Positions 6,321 through 14,496 of a stretch of 15,908 nt of DNA are shown here, one piece after another. Under the pieces are notes generated by a model. The model ran no database searches. It saw nothing but the letters and a program-made list of their open reading frames with translations, and was not told where the DNA came from. This DNA comes from SURF-24 sp964537965. GTDB lineage: Bacteria; Bacteroidota; Ignavibacteria; Ignavibacteriales; SURF-24. Both the position numbers and the translations under genes were made by a program. Position 1 is the stretch's first letter; every line of letters starts with the position of its first letter. The stretch lies in the NCBI GenBank assembly GCA_964537965.1, contig CAZIDB010000107.1:1-15908 (forward strand), written 5' to 3'.

Positions 6321-9300
6321 TTTATACTGTGATTGGTATTCAAAGGTTTTTGCTGATATGTGCTGTTTTTACTTTTCTGTTTTTCACTGACAGGGAAAAA
6401 TCTAAACAGGAAATATTATCTCCGGTCAATTCAGCCCATGCAGAATTAGAAAATATTGATTCACTCAGAAATTCAGTAAAGAAAAACGGATTCGCTTCTT
6501 CTGCCTTAAATATATACCGAACCTTTCTTCTTAATGCAGATTATAATGCTGTTGCTGAAAAAAGTTTTCTATTGGACTTACAGGAATCGGCAGAAAAAAA
6601 TTACCTGTTGGCTCTAATACTTAAAAGGCAGGGTAATTATAATGAAATGTATTCTCTGCTTGAAAGATCTCTCAGTCTGAAGCCGCAGTTTTATTCTTTC
6701 TATGATGAGCTATTAAACTCTGCATTGATTGCAAATAAAATTAGTGATCTGAAAAAAGACCAGGGAAAAATTCCCGACAAATATGTCTATTACCTAAACA
6801 GTCTTTTCAACTCGGCTGAAGGAAAATTTGAAGCGGCAGAAAATGAAATAAAAAAAGCTATTGAAAATTACCCGGATGAGTTTGAGCTTTTATATAAGCA
6901 GGCAGAAATCCTGAGAAACCTTGGCAACTATGAAAAAGCCCTGGAATCAATTAACAAGTTACTCATTAAAACCAAACAGGAAATTCCTGTTAACAGCGCA
7001 TTAATTCTAAAAGCATCTCTTTATTATTTGTCGGATAAATTAATAGAGTCTAAAAAAATACTGCTTGAAGTTATTGGCAATCAGAAAAAACTGCGAGATA
7101 AATTTTTATTAGCGAAAGCATTTGTAAACCTTGGGATAATTGAAGATGATGAGAGTAATTTCGAAACAGCAAGGAAGTATTTTAACAGGGCGTTAAAAAT
7201 TGCTGATGAAATAAACAATACGGAAATTAAAGCGCTTGCTTACTCCGAACTTGGTGTTTCATATTCATATACGGGTGAGCTTATTGATGCGAAAAACTCT
7301 TACCTGAAAAGTATTGATTGTTTTGAGCTGCTTAATAATAACGTTCGCCTATCTTATCTATATAGTAACCTTGGCAGAATTTACCAGAACTATTATAGCT
7401 TTACAGAAGCATTTGATGCATTTCAAAAGGGAGAAAAATTAGCAGGAGAAAATAAGAGCGCTTTAATTCAAAACCTTATTGGTCTTGCAGATATCAGTAT
7501 GAACTTATCCAATTATGCACAAGCGCTTGAGTATTATAATAAAGCAAATAAACTAAACTCTGAGATAAAAACTATTTCTTTAAAAACTGAGATTGATTAC
7601 GGTCTTGGTTCATTGAATTATAATTTAAACAGACCTCTCAATGCACTGAATTATTTTTACGAAGTTGAAAAAGAATATTCTAAGCAGGAAGATTATTACG
7701 GGCTGGCAGATGTGTATGATAAAATTGGTCTGGTTTATTTTAAATTGGACAGCTTAGAACTTGCAGAGAAGTATTTTAAAGAAGCGATTAAAAACTCCGA
7801 AAATATTCATAACAGCTTTGCTTTAATAAATTCTTACCTTAACCTTGCAAATATTTACTTAGAAAATAATCCCGTTAAAGCTAGAAAGATTTTAAGTGAA
7901 ATGAGAATTCCGTACGATGATGCATATGCCGATTTGTTAGGTCAGAAATTTTTGATTACCGGAAAAATTGAATGCCTGCAGAAGAATTTTGTTCAGGCGC
8001 TTAAACATTTTCAGAAAGCAGATGAAATTGCAGAATCCAACAATCTGAAGGAAACACAGATTGAAATTAATTATGAAGCGGCTAAAACTTTTGAAATGAT
8101 GAACGATCTCTCTAATGCTGAAAGCAAATATTTAAAAGCTATTGAGTTAATTCAAAACAGCAGCAATTCAATTTTCGGTAATGATGAACTTCAGATCGGT
8201 TATCTGTCGGAAAAAATTATTGTTTATTATTCCTTGGCAGATCTTTTTAATAAAACCGGCAGGTATGAACTTGCGATGGAAACAATTGAAAACGGGCGCG
8301 CGCGGAATACAACCCAGCATATTAAAAATCTCGGTCTCCTTTCAGCTATAAAAGACAGAGTCAAATTAAATAAACTTATTGAGCTTGACTGGGCTATAAA
8401 CTCCGGCCTTTATGACGATAAAAAAGATTCACTACTAAAAGAGCTTGACAGAACCAGGCAGAAGATATTAAAAGAGAATCCAAATTCTGAAAGATTCCTG
8501 GATCAAAAAAATAATGTCAAAATAAAGGAGTATCAATCAGGTTTGAAGAAAAATGAATTTGCACTTTCACTTTATTTATCTGATTCGGCGTTATACATCT
8601 ATGTGCTTGGGCAAAATTCCTTTAATCATTACCGGGTTAAATTATCTGCCGGGGAAATTCAGAATGAATTAGCGCAGATTACACCTTACTTAAAAGAGAA
8701 TTCAATCCTGCAGAATAGTATGGTTAATCAGGACTTATTTGCTTTCAACGCGGTTAACAGTAATAAGTTTTACAACCTTATTTTGAAAAGAGCATTGGAG
8801 AAAATTCCGCAGGAGTCAACTTTAATATTTAGCCTGCCGCCGGAATTATCTGGTATTCCTTTTGAATTATTTGTCATGAAGTTCAGGAAAGATAAAAGTC
8901 CTTACAACTATAAGAATGCGGATTTTCTTATTTCTGATTACAATATTTCATATACATCTTCATTTAATAATTTTTTCCTCTTGAAAAAAGGACAATTTAA
9001 ATTACCTGACAATACGTTGCTTATGGGTGATCCTGCAATTGAAAATAATTCATTGTTAACAGATAGAGAGGAATTGTTGAGTGATAATGTTAGTGATGAA
9101 CGAAATATTAATTTATTTCCGCTTAAATATTCCAAAGATGAAATTTTGGATATTGATAAAAGTATTGACGCTTCACATATCTTTCTCTCTGATGCTGCAA
9201 CTGAATCAGTTTTCAAGAAGCATTCTTCATCAAGCGGTATAATACATTTATCAACTCATTCTTTTCTTAATGATATGCAGCCGGTAATTTTTTTCTCAAA

Positions 9301-9793
9301 TAAAAATGATAAGGAAAATGACGGTTTACTTGAATTGGGTGAAATAATGAACCTGAAGCTTAACTGTGATCTTGTGGTATTAAGTTCCTGTAATTCCGGT
9401 AGGGGAATAACAGATAAAGCCGAAGGCGTTCTTGGAATGACAAAAGCCTTTCATGGTGCCGGTGCAAAAAGCGTAGTAGTTTCTTTGTGGGATGTGAATG
9501 ATAAATATACGTCTATCCTGATGAGCAGTTTTTATAAAAATTTAGCCGACGGTATGGACAAACCTTCTGCATTAAGAAAAGCCAAATTAGAAGTGATAAG
9601 AAATTATTCACCCAATCCTTATTTTTGGGCAGCATTTACCTTAAATGGAAATACGGACGGGATAAAAATCAGCGCGGCTAAGTCATATTCGTTTTACCTG
9701 CTCAGTACAATCTTTCTTTTAATAACCATCTTCATTGTATTTTCACTAAGAAAAAAATTTGCAGTGCGAAAATTTTTTACAGTTGAGGACTAA
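6317..9793 (+). CDS. Membrane-anchored TPR-CHAT caspase-like protease
   Basis: A 1158-residue protein starting at GTG 6317, which overlaps the anti-sigma stop as GTGA and implies translational coupling. An in-frame GTG at 6329 is an alternative start. A hydrophobic segment lies at about 10-24, then many TPR repeats from roughly 60 to 650 (for example NLGNYEKALESINKLL, ELGVSYSYTGELIDAKNSYL, KIGLVYFKLDSLELAEKYFK). The CHAT domain fills about 746-1112: the strand EFALSLYLSDSALYIYVLG, LPPELSGIPFELFV, the His motif IIHLSTHS (His981), the Cys motif VVLSSCNSG (Cys1025), and YFWAAFTLNGN at the end. Both dyad residues of this clan CD (caspase/separase-like) protease family are kept, so it is probably active. 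A membrane helix at about 1126-1146 and a basic tail suggest the large body is extracytoplasmic. Likely target or partner: the adjacent anti-sigma factor (inference). Confidence 0.88.
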   Translation: MIYTVIGIQRFLLICAVFTFLFFTDREKSKQEILSPVNSAHAELENIDSLRNSVKKNGFASSALNIYRTFLLNADYNAVAEKSFLLDLQESAEKNYLLALILKRQGNYNEMYSLLERSLSLKPQFYSFYDELLNSALIANKISDLKKDQGKIPDKYVYYLNSLFNSAEGKFEAAENEIKKAIENYPDEFELLYKQAEILRNLGNYEKALESINKLLIKTKQEIPVNSALILKASLYYLSDKLIESKKILLEVIGNQKKLRDKFLLAKAFVNLGIIEDDESNFETARKYFNRALKIADEINNTEIKALAYSELGVSYSYTGELIDAKNSYLKSIDCFELLNNNVRLSYLYSNLGRIYQNYYSFTEAFDAFQKGEKLAGENKSALIQNLIGLADISMNLSNYAQALEYYNKANKLNSEIKTISLKTEIDYGLGSLNYNLNRPLNALNYFYEVEKEYSKQEDYYGLADVYDKIGLVYFKLDSLELAEKYFKEAIKNSENIHNSFALINSYLNLANIYLENNPVKARKILSEMRIPYDDAYADLLGQKFLITGKIECLQKNFVQALKHFQKADEIAESNNLKETQIEINYEAAKTFEMMNDLSNAESKYLKAIELIQNSSNSIFGNDELQIGYLSEKIIVYYSLADLFNKTGRYELAMETIENGRARNTTQHIKNLGLLSAIKDRVKLNKLIELDWAINSGLYDDKKDSLLKELDRTRQKILKENPNSERFLDQKNNVKIKEYQSGLKKNEFALSLYLSDSALYIYVLGQNSFNHYRVKLSAGEIQNELAQITPYLKENSILQNSMVNQDLFAFNAVNSNKFYNLILKRALEKIPQESTLIFSLPPELSGIPFELFVMKFRKDKSPYNYKNADFLISDYNISYTSSFNNFFLLKKGQFKLPDNTLLMGDPAIENNSLLTDREELLSDNVSDERNINLFPLKYSKDEILDIDKSIDASHIFLSDAATESVFKKHSSSSGIIHLSTHSFLNDMQPVIFFSNKNDKENDGLLELGEIMNLKLNCDLVVLSSCNSGRGITDKAEGVLGMTKAFHGAGAKSVVVSLWDVNDKYTSILMSSFYKNLADGMDKPSALRKAKLEVIRNYSPNPYFWAAFTLNGNTDGIKISAAKSYSFYLLSTIFLLITIFIVFSLRKKFAVRKFFTVED

Positions 9794-9798
9794 AAAAA

Positions 9799-9830
9799 GT
9801 CCAAAATATTCTTCTATTTTGGACAGTATT
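9799..9830 (+). terminator. intrinsic terminator of the sigma/anti-sigma/CHAT operon
   Basis: GTCCAAAATA (9799-9808) and TATTTTGGAC (9815-9824) form a perfect 10-bp stem with a 6-base loop, 5 bases after the stop, followed by AGTATTTTT. An A run before the stem mirrors the later T run. A second, overlapping hairpin (ACAGTA 9823-9828 with TACTGT 9837-9842) shares two bases with it, so only one of the two can form fully. Confidence 0.7.
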
Positions 9831-9874
9831 TTTATGTACTGTGAAAAACCTTCCAAAATAATCTGTTTGTAAAC

Positions 9875-9890
9875 TGGCACAATGGTTGGG
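9875..9890 (+). promoter_or_regulatory. weak sigma-54-like promoter match before the OmpW-like gene
   Basis: TGGCAC, 5 bases, TTGGG fits the -24/-12 spacing of sigma-54 promoters (TGGCAC-N5-TTGCA/T). However, the critical C of the -12 GC pair is G here. The element ends 30 bases before the ATG at 9921, a suitable distance. No sigma-54 gene or activator is in the window. Confidence 0.3.
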
Positions 9891-9920
9891 CTTTTATACA
9901 AGCTTTAATTTGAGGAGATT

Positions 9921-10538
9921 ATGAAAAAAATCATTTTTATACTGTTAATTACAACAATTACCTGCTTTTCCCAATGGAAGAGTTTTTCGTTCAAAGTTGG
10001 AGTTTACACTCCGTATAATCTTAAAACCGGTTTTGTTTATGGTATTGATTACGGCACTTACATAAATGAAAACGTGGCTTTTATTTTCGGTGCTGATTTA
10101 TATTACAAAAGCATCAGGAATGATTCATATTTAACGAGTGCAGAAAAACTTGGAGTGAAAATTAATACCGGGCAAAGGTTAAGCGAATGGGTAGGCTGGC
10201 ATTTACCAATTACTGCCAAGCTTAAAGTAGAATTTCCTTTACCACACAGTCCTATTTATCCTTATGCAATTGGAGGAATTGGTTATGGAGTAACAAGAGT
10301 TTCATTTGAAACATTTAACAATACTGAACATGAATCTGAAGCGAACTCAATAACCTATAATGGTTTTGTTTGGCAGCTTGGCGGTGGAATTTTTTACAAG
10401 ATTGGTTATAACTCAAATCTTGTTTTTGAAGTAATTCATAATGCAGCAGATTTTGAAAAAGAAGAACGCTATAACACTTTCTCGTCATTAAATTCATCCG
10501 GTGTTATGTTCCGCGCAGGAATTGATTTTGCCTTTTAA
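9921..10538 (+). CDS. Small outer-membrane beta-barrel protein
   Basis: A 205-residue protein with a signal peptide (MKKIIFILLITTITCFS, cleavage before Gln18) and alternating hydrophobic strands, typical of an 8-stranded outer-membrane barrel. Examples are SFKVGVYTPYNLKTGFVYGIDYG, AFIFGADLYYKS, YPYAIGGIGYGVTRVSF, FVWQLGGGIFYKIG and the last strand GVMFRAGIDFAF. It ends in Phe, the usual BAM recognition residue. Residues 95-115 (WHLPITAKLKVEFPL...YPYAIGG) match the 'lP..l...y.....PY..gG.G' pattern of OmpA/OmpW-like barrel families. GAGG stands 5 bases before the ATG. It has its own strong terminator and so is probably transcribed alone. The ligand or role is unknown. Confidence 0.75.
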   Translation: MKKIIFILLITTITCFSQWKSFSFKVGVYTPYNLKTGFVYGIDYGTYINENVAFIFGADLYYKSIRNDSYLTSAEKLGVKINTGQRLSEWVGWHLPITAKLKVEFPLPHSPIYPYAIGGIGYGVTRVSFETFNNTEHESEANSITYNGFVWQLGGGIFYKIGYNSNLVFEVIHNAADFEKEERYNTFSSLNSSGVMFRAGIDFAF

Positions 10539-10547
10539 CATATCTTT

Positions 10548-10590
10548 AACCTGGCTGTAATCTGCTCATATGGTTACAGCCGGGTTTTTT
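10548..10590 (+). terminator. strong intrinsic terminator
   Basis: AACC-T-GGCTGTAA (10548-10560) pairs with TTACAGCC-G-GGTT (10574-10586): 12 Watson-Crick pairs plus one T-G wobble, with a 13-base loop. It runs straight into a T tract to 10590. It lies 9 bases after the stop of the small barrel gene. Confidence 0.88.
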
Positions 10591-10638
10591 CTTCTCAAAT
10601 AATATAAGCCCGCAGGTTATCCAGCCATTAAATACTTC

Positions 10639-10667
10639 TTGATTTTAACATCGTTTTGTTCTATAAT
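10639..10667 (+). promoter_or_regulatory. sigma-70-type promoter of the large barrel gene
   Basis: TTGATT (10639-10644) and a perfect TATAAT (10662-10667) are 17 bases apart. They stand 38 bases before the ATG at 10706, and AAAGGAGG (10694-10701), the strongest ribosome binding site in the window, follows. This points to constitutive, high expression. Confidence 0.6.
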
Positions 10668-10705
10668 ATAAACGCTTCATTCAAATAATTATTAAAGGAG
10701 GCTTT

Positions 10706-11986
10706 ATGTTAAGGAGAATTACTGTATTTCTGGGATTATTTTTTCTTATAAGCTCAACTTTTGCTCAATTAAAGGATGTTGAAAGGACTGGTGGTTATGC
10801 CCGTCTTATGGCATTAGGTAGTAATCCATATCTGCAGGATCCTACTTTAATTACAATGAACCCGGCATATGCATCCGTCTATTATGATTTTATTTGGGGA
10901 GATTTAGGGGCTACTAAAACTACATTTGGCAATGACGGAACCGGACAATTTGCAGGTTTCAATTTCAAAGTTTCTGATCAGTTCGTAATCGGAGGAATTT
11001 TAAGCCGTTCAGATTTTAACGGTTTCTCAATATCATCAACAAGACCCTGCAGCTCGCTGGTTTCTCAACTAAATAATGCTGTAACCAGTGCAAATGCAGT
11101 TGCTCCGGGTAATAACCTTGAAGTTATCGGAGCTTTAAATCTCGGTAAACTGAATATTGGTCTTGGAGTTTCTTATGCATCTACTTCAAGTGAATATACA
11201 CCGGGAACAGGTGGCGGTTCTACAGAAATTAGTGCCAGCCAGATCGGTTTTAATGTAGGTGTTTTAACAAATACAAGTCTTGTAAAACTTGATGCTGGAG
11301 CTTCTGTTGTATTACCAAGCGCATCATTTACACCGGGAACAGGTTCAGAAACTTCATTCTCACAAACAATTATTCAGGCGCAGGCAAGATTATTCTACAA
11401 ACTCTCACAAAAATTTGCTCTTGTTCCTTCTGTAGCTTTTTTAACATCAAGCGGTACAGCAGATATAGCTTCCGGAACAACAACAACAAATGCTGATTTG
11501 CCTTCACAAATGTTAATTGGTGTTGGCGTTGGTATTAACTACCAGGTTGGTGATGTTCTTATTGCAGGCGGACCAATGTTTATGAGAGTTTCTCAAACTT
11601 CGCCTGAAGTTGCTAATGTTACTCCAGAACTAACAAGTTCAATTACTATTTTCCCGATGTGGAATCTTGGACTTGAATGGCAGATTGCCGATTGGTTGGT
11701 TGGTCGCTTAGGTTATGTTGCAATAGATGGGCATACTTCAGTTGAATCAACCAATGCAACCGATTCCAAAAAGATTGATGAAACAATTCAATCACTTGAG
11801 TATCTTGGAACAATGTATACAAGCGGCATTCCAAACCGTGCAACAGTTGGTTTAGGATTTAAGATTGGTAACCTTTCACTTGATGCAACAGTGAATACAG
11901 ATATTTTACGTCAGGGACTTGCTAACTTAGGTAATTCAGGAGCAGGTGCAACGTTTGGATATCTGTCTGTTAGTTACGGATTTTAG
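10706..11986 (+). CDS. Outer-membrane beta-barrel protein, FadL/PorV-like
   Basis: A 426-residue protein with a clear signal peptide (cleavage after SSTFA, residue 20). The mature start, QLKDVERTGGYARLMALGSNPYLQDPTLITMNPAY, resembles the plug region of FadL/PorV-type and UPF0164-like barrels, where 'a..gGa..a...na.....dp....NPA' is common. The rest alternates hydrophobic strands and polar loops (NLGKLNIGLGVSYAS, LFYKLSQKFALVPSVAFL, PMWNLGLEWQIADWLVGRLGY, RATVGLGFKIGNLSLDATV) and ends YLSVSYGF. Two loops share the peptide TPGTG within an identical 15-base sequence (11198-11212 and 11330-11344). A strong ribosome site and a consensus-like promoter suggest an abundant envelope protein. The substrate is unknown; a hydrophobic-compound channel or a structural barrel are both possible. 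Confidence 0.72.
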   Translation: MLRRITVFLGLFFLISSTFAQLKDVERTGGYARLMALGSNPYLQDPTLITMNPAYASVYYDFIWGDLGATKTTFGNDGTGQFAGFNFKVSDQFVIGGILSRSDFNGFSISSTRPCSSLVSQLNNAVTSANAVAPGNNLEVIGALNLGKLNIGLGVSYASTSSEYTPGTGGGSTEISASQIGFNVGVLTNTSLVKLDAGASVVLPSASFTPGTGSETSFSQTIIQAQARLFYKLSQKFALVPSVAFLTSSGTADIASGTTTTNADLPSQMLIGVGVGINYQVGDVLIAGGPMFMRVSQTSPEVANVTPELTSSITIFPMWNLGLEWQIADWLVGRLGYVAIDGHTSVESTNATDSKKIDETIQSLEYLGTMYTSGIPNRATVGLGFKIGNLSLDATVNTDILRQGLANLGNSGAGATFGYLSVSYGF

Positions 11987-12007
11987 TTCTTCGAAATAAA
12001 AAATTTC

Positions 12008-12038
12008 AAAAAGGCATTCTGAAATGAATGCCTTTTTT
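12008..12038. terminator. bidirectional terminator between convergent genes
   Basis: AAAAAGGCATTC (12008-12019) and GAATGCCTTTTT (12026-12037) form a perfect 12-bp stem with a 6-base loop. A run on one side and T run on the other let it work in both directions. It serves the large barrel gene (+) and the HDOD gene (-), whose stop codon touches the stem. Confidence 0.85.
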
Positions 12039-12915
12039 ATAATCTTACCGAAGCAATCGTCTGGGCATATAGATCTTTATAGTTAAGAATAAACTCGCCA
12101 AGTTCTTCAAGGTTGCTGAATTTTAAAGTCTCAATTATCGATTCATCAAGAGTTAACTCCGGTCCGTAATTAAAACTGCCCATTTTATGGAACTGGGCCA
12201 TATAATCTGCAAGGTGAACAATAGCAGTTATTGTTTTATATGCTTGGGCATTTACCGGTTGATGATGATAGCTTATCGGCGATATTAAAGTCTCGGGGAG
12301 ATTCCATTTAACCGCTAAGTATCCGCCAATATCCTGATGGGTTAAACCAAGTACTTCCATTTCGGCATCAAGAAGAAACATATTTTCTTTTTTTACAAGC
12401 TCAATTATTTCAATAAACTTGGGATGTAAAAATTTGTGTATTATCTGTATGCCTATATCGTGTAAAATTCCGGCAACAAACGCATCGCTGCCAATATCAA
12501 GGTATCCAAGGTTATGTGAAATACTTTTGGCAGCTGTTCCAACAACCAAAGAGTGAAACCAGAATTCTTCCTGGTTAAAATATTTATCCGTAGTTACTTT
12601 CATTGTATCGGCAAGAGAAATAGCGGTTACTATATCGCTCATTTCCTTATAACCAAGTACAACTATTGCAAACTCAAGTGAAGTAACTTTCCGTTGTAAA
12701 CCGTACATAGGAGAATTTGCTATTGATAAAACTTTTGCTGTCAATCCCTGATCCCTGCCAATTTCAGCAGATAAGGAATATGTTGATATTGCCGGATCAC
12801 TTAACATTTTTGTTACATTAAAAACCACTTTAGGGATCATCGGTAGATTTTTTATGCTGCTCAGAAGATTTAATGTATTTTCTTTTTTCTGGATTTGATT
12901 CAAATTGCCATTCAT
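12037..12915 (-). CDS. HDOD domain signalling protein
   Basis: A 292-residue cytoplasmic protein made almost wholly of an HDOD domain, a relative of HD phosphohydrolases. It shows the family's opening (NLPMIPKVVFNVTKMLSDPAIS, then DQGLTAKVLSIANSPMYGL and VTSLEFAIVVLGY) and the later FWFHSLVVGTAAK (His121), FVAGILHDIG (His152-Asp153), EVLGLTHQDIGGYLAVKWNLPE (His193) and ISYHHQP (His217-His218). HDOD proteins occur as regulatory or scaffold modules in bacterial signalling and are usually considered non-catalytic. Here several potential metal ligands are kept. An in-frame TTG at 12930 would add 5 residues; ATG 12915 is preferred because neither start has a good Shine-Dalgarno site. There is no attached output domain, so a partner protein is expected. 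It is divergent from the LolA-like gene. Confidence 0.9.
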   Translation of the reverse strand: MNGNLNQIQKKENTLNLLSSIKNLPMIPKVVFNVTKMLSDPAISTYSLSAEIGRDQGLTAKVLSIANSPMYGLQRKVTSLEFAIVVLGYKEMSDIVTAISLADTMKVTTDKYFNQEEFWFHSLVVGTAAKSISHNLGYLDIGSDAFVAGILHDIGIQIIHKFLHPKFIEIIELVKKENMFLLDAEMEVLGLTHQDIGGYLAVKWNLPETLISPISYHHQPVNAQAYKTITAIVHLADYMAQFHKMGSFNYGPELTLDESIIETLKFSNLEELGEFILNYKDLYAQTIASVRL

Positions 12916-12930
12916 CTTTATTTTATCCAA

Positions 12931-13024
12931 AATTTACATTTGGTTGCCAAAACTCTAATTACTATTATAACGATGATAAATATAAAACTTTCTTTCGTTT
13001 TTTCAATAGGATAACTTAATTATC
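12931..13024. other. divergent promoter region between the HDOD and LolA-like genes
   Basis: A 94-base A+T-rich interval from which both neighbours must be transcribed. A minus-strand TATAAT (12969-12964) stands about 50 bases before the HDOD ATG, but no good -35 is placed for it. No operator palindrome was found. Confidence 0.35.
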
Positions 13025-13792
13025 GTGACGTCGAAAACGCTGATTTTCTTATTGTTTATTTCAGCCGGTAATCCATTTACCGGTGCGCAAAATCAAAGAC
13101 TTTCTAGGGTTTTGGATTTAGAATTTTTACTTTCAGATCAGTTTGATAATCCTGATGATTCCTCTCTTGTTATAATCAGAAAATATGTCGAAGCAATCGG
13201 CGGTAAAGAAAATCTGCTAAAAATTAAAAACAGGACAATTAATTTAACTACTGAAGTTGAAGGTGTGGCCGGTAATATTTCTATTTACCAGAAATACCCG
13301 GATAAACTTTTACAGGTAAATTCTGTAAATGGAATTGAGCAGAAAATTATTTTTAACGGTTCAAAAGGATTCCAGGTTTCTGATCTGGGAACGAAAGAAT
13401 TAACCGGGGAATTACTGAATCAACTAAAAGTGGATGCGCTTTTTAATTTTATACTTGATTTTCCGGAGGCCGGCATTAAAGCAACATATGGCGGAATTGA
13501 AAAAATTAAAGGTAGAGAAGCTTTTAGAATCAGATTTGCCTTGCCGGATTCTACCATAATGCTTGAATATTTTGATGTTGAAACCGGGTTAAAAATAAGG
13601 CAGATAAAAAATTTCAGAAGTAATGATATCGTCATTCAACAAATCTCGGATTTTACCGATTATAGATTGATAGATGGAGTTAAATATCCTTTCAGGATTG
13701 AACAGGAATTTGGCCCGCTGAAATCTGTGATGGAAGTAAGTTCAATTAAAGTCAATCAGAATTTTGATGATGAAATCTTTGAGCCCAAATAA
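13025..13792 (+). CDS. LolA-like / outer-membrane lipoprotein-sorting-type periplasmic protein
   Basis: A 255-residue exported protein starting at GTG, since no ATG occurs near the N-terminus in this frame. A signal peptide fills 1-21 (TLIFLLFISAGNPFTGA). The mature protein has the 'IIRKYVEAIGGKENLLKIKNRTI' opening seen in LolA-like outer-membrane lipoprotein-sorting families. Beta strands of a half-barrel follow (ISIYQKYPDKLLQVN, QKIIFNGSKGFQVSDLG, IKGREAFRIRFALPDSTIMLEYFDVETGLKIRQIK, VKYPFRIEQEFG). LolA folds bind lipid chains or lipoprotein acyl groups in the periplasm, and a lipid-handling role is likely here but the ligand is not known. It heads a co-directional group with the HAD phosphatase (50-base gap) and the L,D-transpeptidase, possibly one operon. 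Confidence 0.7.
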   Translation: MTSKTLIFLLFISAGNPFTGAQNQRLSRVLDLEFLLSDQFDNPDDSSLVIIRKYVEAIGGKENLLKIKNRTINLTTEVEGVAGNISIYQKYPDKLLQVNSVNGIEQKIIFNGSKGFQVSDLGTKELTGELLNQLKVDALFNFILDFPEAGIKATYGGIEKIKGREAFRIRFALPDSTIMLEYFDVETGLKIRQIKNFRSNDIVIQQISDFTDYRLIDGVKYPFRIEQEFGPLKSVMEVSSIKVNQNFDDEIFEPK

Positions 13793-13842
13793 TTATTTGC
13801 TTAAATTTTGTCCTCAATTTTTGAAATAATTAGTCTGGAAAA

Positions 13843-14463
13843 ATGAGTAATAAAAAATATTCTGCTATTGTATTTGATCTCGGAAATGTTCTGATCCCGT
13901 TTGATTATAATCTTTTTATTAACAGGTTGAATAACATCAAACTAAATCTTGGTAAAGATTTTATGGATTTTTATGTTAAGAACTATCATATACATCGCAG
14001 CTTTGAAAAAGGATTGTTAGAACGAAAAGATTTTATTGCAAAGATGCTTGAAGTATGTGAGAACAGGATTGATGAGCCGACATTTTGTAAATACTTCTCG
14101 GAAATTTTTTCTGTTAATGAAGATACAGTCAGTCTTCTTCCGGCATTGAAGAAGAATTACAAACTCTTTCTTCTCTCAAATACAAATTCAATCCATAAGG
14201 AATTTGGCTACCAGCATTATGATTTCCTAAAATATTTTGATAAACTATTTTTATCTCACGAAGTTGGAGCAATTAAACCGGAACCGGAATTTTATAGGGC
14301 AGTAGAAAATTACAGCGGCATCCCCGGCAGTGAATTAATCTTTATAGACGATATTGAAAATTATGCGCAGGGAGCTAAAGATATTGGCTGGGATGCAATA
14401 ACTTTTCAAAACCATTCCCAGCTTACGGAGGAGTTTGATAAACGCGGAATAATTTATAAATAA
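13843..14463 (+). CDS. HAD-superfamily phosphatase, YihX-like
   Basis: A 206-residue cytoplasmic hydrolase of HAD subfamily IA. Motif I is IVFDLGNVLIPF with nucleophile Asp12; the second residue after it is Gly, as in E. coli YihX, rather than the usual Asp. Motif II is LFLLSNTNSIH (Ser112 to Asn115). Motif III has Lys145 in VGAIKPEPEFY. Motif IV is LIFIDDIENYAQGAKDIG (Asp169-Asp170). The stretch from SNTN to FIDD strongly resembles YihX, a sugar-phosphate phosphatase active on alpha-glucose-1-phosphate, but HAD substrates cannot be predicted reliably from such likeness. The helical cap of about 75 residues lies between motifs I and II. It lies 50 bases after the LolA-like gene and 33 before the transpeptidase gene, so co-transcription is likely. 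Confidence 0.88.
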   Translation: MSNKKYSAIVFDLGNVLIPFDYNLFINRLNNIKLNLGKDFMDFYVKNYHIHRSFEKGLLERKDFIAKMLEVCENRIDEPTFCKYFSEIFSVNEDTVSLLPALKKNYKLFLLSNTNSIHKEFGYQHYDFLKYFDKLFLSHEVGAIKPEPEFYRAVENYSGIPGSELIFIDDIENYAQGAKDIGWDAITFQNHSQLTEEFDKRGIIYK

Positions 14464-14496
14464 TTGATTCGATTCTTTCGTTAATTATATTTTGTC

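Noticed and set aside
8938..9216. 92-codon minus-strand frame
   Set aside because: It lies inside the CHAT-domain coding region and shows no domain or start signal.
4713..9793. Cassette as part of a type III-E CRISPR (Craspase) system
   Set aside because: There is no CRISPR array, Cas7-11 or Csx30-like gene in the window, and the CHAT protein is predicted to be membrane-bound. Only the circuit logic is similar.
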